Shown here: one piece after another, positions 48,145-58,151 of the stretch
How positions within the stretch are numbered: the stretch's first letter is position 1
Layout: each line of letters opens with the position of its first letter
Origin: Diospyros lotus
Lineage: Eukaryota > Streptophyta > Magnoliopsida > Ericales > Ebenaceae
NCBI RefSeq assembly: GCF_014633365.1
Contig: NC_068340.1
Span: 15,913,879-15,977,878 of the forward strand
Direction: 5' to 3'
DNA length: 64,000 nt
Translations under genes and position numbers: made by a program
Notes under the pieces: generated by a model
What the model was told of the DNA's origin: nothing
What the model saw: only the letters and a program-made list of their open reading frames with translations
Database searches by the model: none

Positions 48145-48867
48145 GGAAATGTCCACTATCAGATGAGTGCATGTAATTATGAAGGAAATGTCTAAGAACC
48201 AAGGACATAATCCTTTTGTTACAAGGAGAAAAGTCATAAGAAGTTTCCTCGTCTACAGCTTTTCCTGCGAAGAATGCACACCACTATGTGCCAAATTAGA
48301 ATCCTTATTATTGATGGATACTGTAGCGCTACTATAGCATTATTGTTCAATCACTATTCATGTACTATTTGGCTCTATTCACTATTCACTGTATAATATT
48401 CACTATACACTATTCACCATATACTATTCACTGTCACTATTCACATCATTGTACAAATTAGCTTTAATGAGTGACTGTTCGAGTCCTGTACAATATTCTG
48501 TCATTTGTAACCCCTTCTGTCTATAAAATGGGAGTGTCTAGGTCGTTTGAAGACACCGGTCGATACCCCAACTCTCTTTTCCATACTTTGATCTTCTTAG
48601 ATTACTAGTATGCTTTGCAGTTGCCTCTTCTGAGGAACTTCTGCATCAGAAAGTATCTATGCCCCCCCTTCTCTTTTCCTTTGTATGACCGTGTTCAGCT
48701 CTGACTTCAGAGTCTATTATCAACTTGCAAGAGTCTCTGTAAATCAAAATATGTTTGTATAACTCTGTAAGTTTTTATATAAAGAAGTTTTTAGTTTACA
48801 TATTTCCGCGTTTAAACTTTATTTTTCAGTATTTTCATATATACGTTCTGATTATAGAGAGGTCTTG
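48145..48867 (+). promoter_or_regulatory. EPRV intergenic promoter, plus strand (copy 3)
   Basis: Contains TACTGTAGCGCTACTATAGC near 48320 and a dense run of ACTATTCAC-type motifs (48345-48450; five ACTATTCA plus partial copies). The TATAAAA box is at 48522-48528 with a leader to 48867. It ends within the first bases of the primer site, where it joins an inverted ORF2 piece. Confidence 0.75.
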
Positions 48868-49478
48868 GTTTGAGGGTGAGGTAGAGAAGTTGATGGATCT
48901 GATGGGTTAAACTGATGTTTGTTTGGAGAAGGAAGGATCTTGTTCCTCGTAAGGCCTGCACTCTGCTGTTGGTATGTTTCCTTCATGGATGCCCGAATGG
49001 CTATATTGTTGATTACATCCACAGGGAGATGAATTTTACCTGGAGTGAGTGTCCTTACAATCTGAAATCTTCTTTCTTCATTTTCCTGATATGCTGATGG
49101 TCTGATAGGACCTTGGATTTCCTTATACATGTAATAAGAACCCGGAGTACCATACTCAATTAAGAATTGATACCTGGATTCATTTGATAGTGGGCCAACT
49201 GTTGGGTTGCCCATCTGACAGTGCACCGTTTGAAAGTGTTCTGAGTCTTTGATAGTAGTAGTTGAGAAAGGAATAACTTTTTCTACCATTTTGATAGCAA
49301 GAAGAGATCTGAAATAAAAAACTGATTTGTGATAGATCTGGTTAGCTTCTATCTTAGGAGGTTTCTAGTTTGCTAACTCTTTGTCATCCCAATATTGTTC
49401 AGATTTTCTTATAGTGTGTTCTGATTTAGAGTGCAAGGATCGAGGAGTGGACATCGGCTGGTTTAAGGATTGTGCCAT
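48868..49478 (-). pseudogene. EPRV chimera: movement ORF1 start fused to ORF2 middle
   Basis: Minus strand: an ORF1 start at 49478 with the type B-like N-terminus (VEKVIPFSTTTI, then SEHFQTVH) is joined at about 49219 to the type A ORF2 core (QMGNPTVGPLSNESRYQF). That core runs to the SLPHPQ region at 48868. From the internal ATG at 49289 the fused frame is open for about 140 codons. It shows that a type B movement unit recombined with a type A ORF2, here or before integration. Confidence 0.72.
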
Positions 49479-50729
49479 ATGAATCTGTGATGAGTGTTTG
49501 AGCAAGTATTTGATTAGTGTTATGGTTTCCCTCCAGTATTACTCAAAAGACGGAAAACAACAATCTCATTCAAAATGCCTAAAGTTGCGTACGCCTCGGG
49601 TCAAGAAACATGAACACTACCCTCGATTGGCCCCTAACAACTACATGCAACGATGATATCAAGACCTCTCTATAATTAGAACGTATATATTAAAACTGAA
49701 AATAATGTTTAAACGCAGAAGTATGTAAACTAAAAACTTCTTTATATAAAAACTTACATAGTTACACAAACATATTTTGATTTACAGAGACTTGCAAGTT
49801 GATAATAGACTCTGAAACTAGAGCTAGACACGGTCATACAAATGAAAAGAGAAAGGGGGACTTAGATACTTTCTGATGCAGAAGTTCCTCAGAAGAGGCA
49901 ACTGCAGAACATACTAGTAATCTAAAAAGATCAAAGTATGGAAGAGAGAGTTGGGGTATCGACCGGTGTCTTCAAACGACCTAGACACTCCCATTTTATA
50001 GACAGAAGGGGTTACAAATGACAGAATATTGTACAGGACTCGAATAGTCACTCATTAAAGCTAATTTGTATAGTGATGTGAATAGTGAATATTATACAGT
50101 GAATAGTGAACAGTGCCAAATAGTGCATGAATAGTGATTGAACAGTAACGCTACAGTAGTGCTACAGTATCCATCAATAATAAGGATTCCAATTTGACAC
50201 ATAGTGGCGTGCATTCTTCCCAGGAAAAGTTGCAAACGAGGGAACTTTTTATGACTTTTCTCCTTGTGACAAAAGGGTTTTGTCCTTGGTTCTGAAACAT
50301 TTCCTTCAAAATTGCATGCACTCAAGTCTTCTGGCAGAGGATAATTTCTTCAAGATAAAAGACTATTAATAGCCTTTTTTAAAGTACATCTTTAATGCTT
50401 ATAGGCCTTAATACTTCTGCAGGGGGTTCTGACAAGTGTCAAAATAATTTGAATTTGCAGGCTTATCTTCTGCAACTTTGCTTGAAGCTATCTGATTGTG
50501 GATAAGATTTCTGAAGGATGCTGATAAAGCTGATTCTGATAAGGTTGACAGGATTCGTGCAGATTTTCCTCGAGCCAAGAGGACAGGTGTTTGCCAAATG
50601 TCTGACAACTTTAGGTAATATTTTCTGATAATCTTGATATTTAGAAGGATTGCTGAATAAGGATGAAGATATATATATATATATCATAAATGTTTTTTTT
50701 TTTATAAGCAATCCTACTCTTTGGATCTG
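49479..50729 (-). promoter_or_regulatory. EPRV 3' region, intergenic promoter and leader (copy 4)
   Basis: Minus strand after the ORF2 stop (50730): a 3' region shared with 31440-31840, ACTATTCAC-type repeats (about 50150-50070) beside AACGCTACAGTAGTGCTACAG, and a TATAAAA box at 50000-49994. In the leader about 50 nt containing most of the primer site and the leader-ORF start are deleted near 49655. Confidence 0.72.
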
Positions 50730-52022
50730 CTAACCAAGCTTTATTTTCTGTCTTTCAGAAGACGGATGACTATCTTCTGTTAAGATAGAAAATTGTTGGT
50801 TAATGATAATGGCAAGTTTAGCTGGAGTAATAAGTCTTTCCGTAAGCTTATGTTTAAGGCTTCTTAGATCTTGATCTTCTGCATATGTATGTGTTTCCTG
50901 TATAGCTAATAATTTGATATCGGGAATTTTAACGGTATCCCACCATCTGATCTTGAGGAATCTGATAGACTGGTTGGAGGGGTCAGAGGTTGCTGGGAAT
51001 GTGGTGATGGCATAAAATAATTTAGGGTCTCGGTTATAATAGAATATGGGATGAGATAATGTTGGACGAAAGGTTTTGATCTGATGAGATCGATAATCAC
51101 CTTTTGATTCCGTAGGATAGGTGTTAGGTAAAGGACCAAGTTTTTCCCACCAATCAAGCCACCATTTGGGAAAAGATGACTGAAGGTTATTATCAAAGTA
51201 AAAGATCCATGGGACTTTCTGATATTTATTTTGTCTAAAGAGGATGTTAGTCCTGACAGTCATGTATTCCCAATATGAGTAACCATAAGGATTGAACTTT
51301 CAGGCTGATAAAGTTAAAACTTGACAAATTCTAACTTTAATGAAGGTTATTTGGTGTGGGTGATTTGTGGAGATGGAAATAGATTGGGTATGAGATAGAA
51401 TGGCTTCATAATAAGTATAGGAAGGATCATCCAGTGTTGAAGGATTTATCAAAGGATAATCAAGCTGATGGTTACTTTGAGGGAGAGGTAGAGAAGTTGA
51501 TGGATCTGATGGGTTAAACTGATGTTTGTTTGAAGAAGGAAGGATCTTGTTCCTCATAAGGCCAGCACTCTGCTGTTGGTATGTTTCTTGCGTGCATGCC
51601 CGAATGGCTATATTGTTGATTACATCCATAGGGAGAGGAATTTTACCTGGAGTGAGTGTCCTTACAATCTGAAGTCTTCTTTCTTCATTTTCCTGATATG
51701 CTGATGGACTGATAGGATCTTGGATTTCCTTATACATGTAGTAAGAACCTAGAGTACCATACTCAATTAAGAACTGATACCTGGATTCATCTGATAGTGG
51801 GCCAACTGTAAGGTTGCCCATTTGATATCTTTCCCGTAGGGATCTTGCGACCACCATTTTACGGGTTGATGGACTTTTTGGCAAAGTCTCCAGCCATATA
51901 AACGGATTTGATGGGTTTTTACCACGAGCTGTTTGCTGTGGATTAGCCAGATCATTACCCTGGATCTGATCAGGTTGATGGTCTTTTATGGACTTAGATG
52001 TAAAATCATTTGATAAAACCAT
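50730..52022 (-). pseudogene. EPRV ORF2, type A (unknown function), copy 4
   Basis: The ATG is at 52022. The frame is open to a TGA at 51302-51300 and then continues in the next block 51263-50730. It is the best preserved type A ORF2, with the same TARGKNPSNPFIWLE, VVARSLRERYQMG and WTNILFRQNKYQKVPW-like blocks as 31840-33132. The TGA lies at the same Trp codon that is TAG in copy 1. Preceded immediately by protease; no RT. Confidence 0.72.
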
Positions 52023-52029
52023 GTTTTGT

Positions 52030-52358
52030 TTATAAAAATACTTTTAGTAAAAACTTTTGATTATATAAAATAAGTAGGGGAATAAGACGGGTTACCAAAC
52101 CTTGCTGATGCTGATACTCTGATCTTGATGGAAAATAATGTAAAAGGAAGACTGATGTATACTTATGAAAACTGATGTTGTGATGCTTGATGAAATATCC
52201 AAGGGTGAGAGTAGTTGGTTGTATAAATTCAACTCCTACCTTGATTGTTTTTATAGAGAGATGATTTAGGGGTTTTTCTAGTATATATGAGATAGATGGA
52301 AAGAAATATATACCCTTATTACACATGTGACGTAATGGACGTTTATACCTGATGTTAA
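52030..52358 (-). pseudogene. EPRV type A protease, 3' part (copy 4)
   Basis: The 3' part of the protease, separated from its 5' part (57578-57778) by the Copia insertion. It contains NIRYKRPLRHMCNKG and KTIKVGVEFIQPTTLTLGYF and ends just before the ORF2 ATG. The target duplication GTTAA (52354-52358 and 57578-57582) marks the join. Confidence 0.75.
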
Positions 52359-52666
52359 TGTTGAAATATTCAAGATAAACCAAAGCTAACAACCAGCCGA
52401 GATCAAGATCAAGATAATCCTAAGTGATAGATTGTTTGATGATTGTTTGATTGTTTAGATTTGTTTAGATTATTTCAGTTTTACCTTTATATTTATCTTT
52501 GTGTTTTTTATCTTCTTGTTGTATTTAAATTAATGTAATCTAGTCCTAGATAGTAGGAATGTAATCTAGTCCTAAAATATAGGAGAATTCTTAGGAACCT
52601 CTTGTGTATAAATTTTATCATTGACATCAATAAAATAATAAGGAATACCGGTTCATTTTCTCAACA
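52359..52666 (+). repeat. 5' LTR of the young Copia element
   Basis: TGTTGAAATATT...TTCTCAACA, followed at 52667 by TGGTATCAGAGCTT (initiator-tRNA-Met primer site). It carries an extra 11 bp (GATGATTGTTTG region near 52440) relative to the 3' LTR. Confidence 0.95.
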
Positions 52667-52841
52667 TGGTATCAGAGCTTGCAAATCCAAGCTTGTTTTT
52701 CTAAGAAATCGGTGCCTTCATTGCACGATTTTGTTTTTTCAGTGCCTTCATCGCATTGTGCCCTAATAGCACCCGGTTTTCTTCTGCCGTTCCACACACT
52801 TTTTTTCATCCTTCTGTTCTTCCTTCAACATCAGCGAATCC

Positions 52842-53753
52842 ATGTCAGAAACATTAGCAAACCCATTGTCTTCACCTACTATCATCACTGGAGAAAATAC
52901 TGCAGTAGACCAACCTTCTCCTCTCACGGGCGAACTACCAAGTATTCATCAATCCTATTGGCTAGATGGTAGGAATTTTCTTCAATGGTCGCAGCTAATC
53001 AAAACCCTTCTTAAAGGCCGAGGAAAGAGTACCCACCTCATTGGGAATCCTCCACCAGAAACCGATCCAGGCTTTAGCGCATGGGATGTGGAAGACTCTC
53101 GCATCATGTCGTGGCTATGGAGCACCATACAACCGGACATCAGCAGGAACTTTATGTTCCTTAGTACTGCTCGAGCAGTTTGGGAGACCGTTTATCAGAC
53201 TTACTCAAAGGCCAAGGACGCATCTGTGATCTTTGATGTCAAAACAAAGATCAATAGTTCAAAGCAAGGTCAACTAACAATCACCGAGTATTATAATCTG
53301 ATGCTAGGCCTATGGTTAGAGCTTGATCAATACCAAGCTATAAAGATGGTGTGCCAAGCGGATACTACTACTCTCAATCAAATTCTTGAAAGAGACCGGA
53401 TAGTAGAGTTCCTAGCTGGCTTAAATCTCGAGTTCGATCAGGTAAGGGTTCAAATTCTTGGTAAGGATAAATTACCTAGCCTAAATGAGGTGTTTGCTAT
53501 TGTTAGAAGTGAAGAAAATAGGAGAGGAGCCATGCTTGGTGGATCCAATATGGAAGGATCAGCACTCCTCTCCAACAACAGATCATGGAAGCAATCAACC
53601 AATCGAAATAAATCCGGACGAGAGGGGCAGTGGTGTACCTTCTGTAATAAGCCGAGGCATACTAAGGAGACTTGCTTCAAGTTGCATGGAAAGGAAGCAG
53701 TCCTCAATAAACTTGGTGGATTCAAGAATATAAGGACTCAAGGTCCTCCGTAA
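52842..53753 (+). CDS. Copia gag (UBN2-type) with zinc knuckle
   Basis: A 303-codon frame from the ATG at 52842 to the TAA at 53751-53753. It shows the gag N-terminal motif YWLDGRNFLQWSQLIKTLLK, then WLWSTIQPDISRNFMF, ITEYYNLMLGLWLELDQY and ERDRIVEFLAGLN. The CCHC knuckle CTFCNKPRHTKETC lies near 53638-53679. The downstream gag-pol linker continues in the same frame, so the TAA probably arose by mutation rather than being the normal gag end. Gag forms the cytoplasmic virus-like particle. Confidence 0.88.
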   Translation: MSETLANPLSSPTIITGENTAVDQPSPLTGELPSIHQSYWLDGRNFLQWSQLIKTLLKGRGKSTHLIGNPPPETDPGFSAWDVEDSRIMSWLWSTIQPDISRNFMFLSTARAVWETVYQTYSKAKDASVIFDVKTKINSSKQGQLTITEYYNLMLGLWLELDQYQAIKMVCQADTTTLNQILERDRIVEFLAGLNLEFDQVRVQILGKDKLPSLNEVFAIVRSEENRRGAMLGGSNMEGSALLSNNRSWKQSTNRNKSGREGQWCTFCNKPRHTKETCFKLHGKEAVLNKLGGFKNIRTQGPP

Positions 53754-56700
53754 AACTACCCTCAAAGCTCGCAAAACTACCCTCAAAGCTATCTTTCAAA
53801 CAAAGAACAAGAGGGAGAAGTAGAAAAAGAAGAAAGGTCGAGTGTTGGAACTGGTATGGACTTCAGTCAGCTCAATAAAGAAGAAGTTTATAAGCTGAAG
53901 GAATTTCTAAAAACCATTCAAGATGGAGGGGGATCCTGCTCTATGGCTCAACAAGGTAAACAAATCAGTTTTACTCATTCTTTAGCCTCCAAAACTGGTA
54001 GGAATAACACTTGGATCTTGGATTCAGGAGCTACTAACCATATGACACCAAATTTCTAGTTTTTTGATACTTATGAGCCTTTTACATCATCCAAACAGAT
54101 CACTATTGCCGATGGAACCACAATTCCCATTAAAGGAAAAGGAAAAGTTATCTTTGGTCCAAATTTGTCAATCAACCCAGTCCTTTATGTACCAGATTTA
54201 ACTCTTAGCCTTATTTCTATAAAACAACTCACTCAAGACCTCAATTGCAATGCTGTTTTCTCTCCATATGTGTGTAAATTTCAGGACATGGACACGGGGA
54301 GGACGATTGGTGTGGCTAAAGAGCAACATGGGTTGTATATCTTCCAAGGGGGGAGCACTAAGCCTAAAGATCAGCTGCAGGCAGCCTACTCAACCCAGAA
54401 AACAGCCTCTGACCGAGCTGCCATTTGGCTTCATCATCTTCGACTAGGTCATCCTCCTTTTAGTTTAATGAAGGAAATGTTTCCTACTTTGTTTAAAACT
54501 CTTAGTCCTAGCAATTTTCAGTGTGATGTGTGTGTTATGGCCAAACATCATAGAACCTCTTATTCAATTAGCAATAAACTATCATCTAGACCTTTTGATT
54601 TGATTCATTCGGATGTTTGGGGTCCTTCAAGAATTTTAAATCAATCGGGGGCCAAATGGTTTATCTCATTCATAGATGATTGTACTAGGATGTATTGGGT
54701 TTTCCTTTTAAAAGATCAAGCTAGTATTGGGACTGTTCTCCCTTACTTTTGCAAAATGGTTCACACACAATTTGGAACTAAAATTAAAAAATTTAGGACA
54801 GATAATGCAAAGGATTATTTCAATGCTCATTTACATCTCTTCTTCCAAAACAAAGGAATTGTCCATGAATCTTCATGCATCAACACTCCACAACAAAATG
54901 GAGTGGCCAAGTGGAAGATGAGGCATCTTTTGAATGTCACTCGAGCCCTTCTTCATCATCATAATACTCCTAAATATCTATGGGGGGAGGCAGTCTTGAC
55001 AGCCACTTATGTCATTAATAGAGTCCCATCCAAGATCCTTGACAATCAAAGTCCTTTCCAAAGTCTAACAGAATTTTTCCCAGACCTGAAACTGCACTCT
55101 CCATTGCCTCTTAAAGTTTTTGGATGTGTATGTTTTGTTCACATACCTAAAGTCCATAGAGACAAGTTTGATCCTAGAGCAAAAAGATGTGTTTTCATAG
55201 GGTATTCTCCAATCCAAAAAGGATACAAGTGTTATGATCCTATCTCCCGGAAAGTCTATATTTCTAAGGATGTCACCTTCATTGAGTCCCAATCCTTTTT
55301 TGATTCTCAGCCTAAGGGGGAGCATACTCAACTAGAAAATATGGATAATTTCTTTCCAGATTTTCTTCCAGAACTCCCTACTTCCACAAATGATTCTGTC
55401 CATCATTTCCCTAAGATTTTTCCACCAAATAACACTGATTCAAACCAGCAGCTGACAACCAACAGATACAAAGGCTCACCTTATGTGTATAAGAGAAGAC
55501 AACCTAATGATGATCTTCAGTCCACACCAGTTGCAGCCCCTAATCCAAAACTAGAAGAGCACACATCTGACGAACAAAACATCAGCCAAACAGACTCAGA
55601 ATTCCCTGATCTGGACCTGCCTATTGCCCTCCGAAAAGGGGTCCGAACATGCACCAAACATCCCGTTGCAAATTTTTTATCCTACCATCGCCTTTCTCCT
55701 ACCTATAGAAGCTTCCTAACAACCATAGATGCTAGTGTTATTCCAAAATCAGTGGAAGAGGCACTAAAGGATCCAAATTGGAAAGAAGCCATGTTAGAAG
55801 AGATGAGGGCCTTGAAAAAGAATCAAACTTGGGAGGAGGTGACTCAACCCAAGGGAATTAAACCAGTGGGCTGCAAATGGGTCTTTAATTTGAAATACAA
55901 AGCTGATGGTACTCTTGAGAGATACAAGGCAAGGCTAGTAGCCAAGGGTTATACACAATCCTATGGGATTGATTATCTTGAGACTTTTGCCCCAGTAGCA
56001 AAAATGACAACAGTACGAGTCCTCATATCATTAGCAGCAAATTTGGGGTGGAAACTACAACAACTAGATGTTAAAAATGCATTCTTGCATGGGGATTAAG
56101 AAGAAGAAGTATTTATGGAATTACCCCTTGGATTTTCTCATAACAAAGAAGGGCAAGTGTGTAGATTGAAGAAAGCATTATATGGACTTAAACAGTCTCC
56201 ACGAGCATGGTTTGGGCGATTTTCTACAGCAATGCATAAAATGGGATACCGGCAAAGCCGAGGGGACCACACCCTCTTCCTAAAACACACGAAAGATAAG
56301 GTAACTGCTCTATTAATTTATGTTGATGATATTGTTGTGACAGTAAATGATGAAGCTGAGCAAGAAGACCTAAAGACAAATCTAGCTAAGGAATTTGAGA
56401 TTAAAGATCTTGGAAGGCTAAAGTATTTCATAGGCATTGAGGTGGCCTATTCTCAAAAAGGGATCTACCTATCTCAGCGTAAATACACTCTTGACTTATT
56501 GACTGAGACTGGATTGCTAGGAGGAAAGGGAGCTCAGATTCCAGTAGATCCAAACATCAAGCTACAAGAAAATTACTCGGGAGAAGCAATAGATAAAGGG
56601 CAGTTCCAAAAGTTGGTAGGAAAACTGATATATCTCTCACATACTAGGCCGGACATAGCATTTGGAGTAAGCCTAGTAAGTCAATTCATGCACAACCCCA

Positions 56701-57273
56701 ATGAGGAACACATGAACGCAGTAAGGAAAATTCTTCATTATTTGAAAGCCACCAGACAAAGGCATTCTCTTTACACCAGGAGCTGGTCTAAAAATTCAAG
56801 GGTACACGGATGCAGATTATGGAGGTTCTTTGGTTGATAGACGTTCTACAACTGGGTACTGCATGTTCCTAAGAGGAAATTTGGTGTCTTGGAGGAGTAA
56901 GAAACAAGGAGTAGTAGCACGGTCAAGTGCTGAGGCAGAATTCAGAGCTATGGCTCTTGGTGTATGTGAACTCTTGTGGCTGAAGATTATCCTAGAGGAT
57001 TTAAAGATTCAAATACCATATCCGCTTGAACTGCTATCCGACAACCAATCAGCAATCAATATTGCTCATAATCCGGTGCAACACGACCGAACCAAGCACA
57101 TTGAGATTGACAAGCATTTCATTAAAGAAAAACTAGAATCCGGGCTGCTACAAATCTCCTATGTTTCAACTAATCAACAGGTGGCAGATCTTCTCACTAA
57201 AGGATTGCCTATTAGGAAATTTGAGGAACTAGTAAGCAAGTTGGGAATGGAAGATATCCACTCACCAGCTTGA
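53754..57273 (+). pseudogene. Copia pol: protease, integrase, RT, RNase H (four lesions)
   Basis: Linker, then protease with LDSGATNHM (DSGA at 54021-54032). The integrase zinc finger has [10 protein letters not shown] and [10 protein letters not shown], and the core has HSDVWGPSR and RTDNAKDYF. The family's catalytic Glu in GVAERK is Lys here (GVAKWK, 54909-54911). RT follows with [29 protein letters not shown] and YVDDIVVT, then RNase H with GSLVDRRSTTGYC, SSAEAEFRAMA and DNQSAINIAHNPVQHDRTKH. Lesions are stops at 54057-54059 and 56097-56099 and a one-base frameshift near 56750, besides the gag stop at 53751. Confidence 0.9.
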
Positions 57274-57280
57274 GGGGGAA

Positions 57281-57577
57281 TGTTGAAATATTCAAGATAA
57301 ACCAAAGCTAACAACCAGCCGAGATCAAGATCAAGATAATCTTAAGTGATAGATTGTTTGATTGTTTAGATTTGTTTAGATTATTTCAGTTTTACCTTTA
57401 TATTTATCTTTGTGTTTTTTATCTTCTTGTTGTATTTAAATTAATGTAATCTAGTCTTAGATAGTAGGAATGTAATCTAGTCCTAAAATATAGGAGAATT
57501 CTTAGGAACCTCTTGTGTATAAATTTTATCATTGACATCAATAAAATAATAAGGAATACCGGTTCCTTTTCTCAACA
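57281..57577 (+). repeat. 3' LTR of the young Copia element
   Basis: TGTTGAAATATT...TTCTCAACA (297 bp) directly follows the polypurine tract GAGGGGGAA. It is followed by the target duplication GTTAA. Confidence 0.95.
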
Positions 57578-58151
57578 GTTAATGTTATGACTGTTTGTTG
57601 CTGTTAAAGATTCTTTGGTTTTCACAAAATATTTTGTTGGTACCAAACCTTCTTGGATGCAGTTCATGTCTACTCCTGAATCTAATAAGGTAACATTACT
57701 GATGATGTAGGAATGGATTCTGATAGTGATATTGATATACCATTTCTGATAAGAGATTCTGATAATATTTAAGAACAAGGAATGATTCTGTTCCTGATCC
57801 TGATGTTCTGATGAAGATTTTGTTGAAACAACGTGGATACTAGGCTCTAATTTTTCTTTGAGATTAGTGACCAGTATCTGCTGATCTATCTTATGGGCTG
57901 ATTTAGTTCTTTACTCTATCTTGTTATGCAGTTGAAGGAGAAACTGATGGGTTAGACTGGTGTCTTCCACTTGGTTTATCATTCTAAGCATAACTTTAAT
58001 CTGATTATCTTTAATAAGACATAACTGATGGTTGCAACGACAGATTTCCTTGGATGTGGTAGCAGGAGTTACTCTATCCTTGTCTTCTCCATCGCAGCTA
58101 TTGGACTCTGATTCTTCATCACATGAAGATTTTGATGAGTTATTTAAACAG
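57578..58151 (-). pseudogene. EPRV type A protease 5' part and linker (copy 4)
   Basis: Minus strand from the coat tail: a damaged linker with acidic Ser/Asp-rich residues, then the protease start. Its active-site motif, encoded at 57683-57669, reads DSGVD (Ala to Val). It continues at 52358 on the other side of the Copia insertion. Confidence 0.72.

Larger units (their letters stand above)
52359..57577 (+). mobile_element. Complete, young Copia retrotransposon inside EPRV protease
   Basis: The 5' LTR (308 bp) and 3' LTR (297 bp) differ by one 11-bp indel and about three substitutions by eye. It is flanked by a perfect GTTAA duplication, and has a PBS and a GAGGGGGAA polypurine tract. Gag-pol is one frame with three in-frame stops and one frameshift. 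Same lineage as the intron 1 Copia (15081-21742), judging from gag and integrase, but much younger. Confidence 0.93.

Noticed and set aside
30743..52680. TGGTATCAGAGC sites as tRNA gene parts
   Set aside because: They are complements of the initiator-tRNA-Met 3' end used as primer sites; no cloverleaf surrounds them. The same site is used by Copia and pararetroviruses, so it was not used alone to classify elements.
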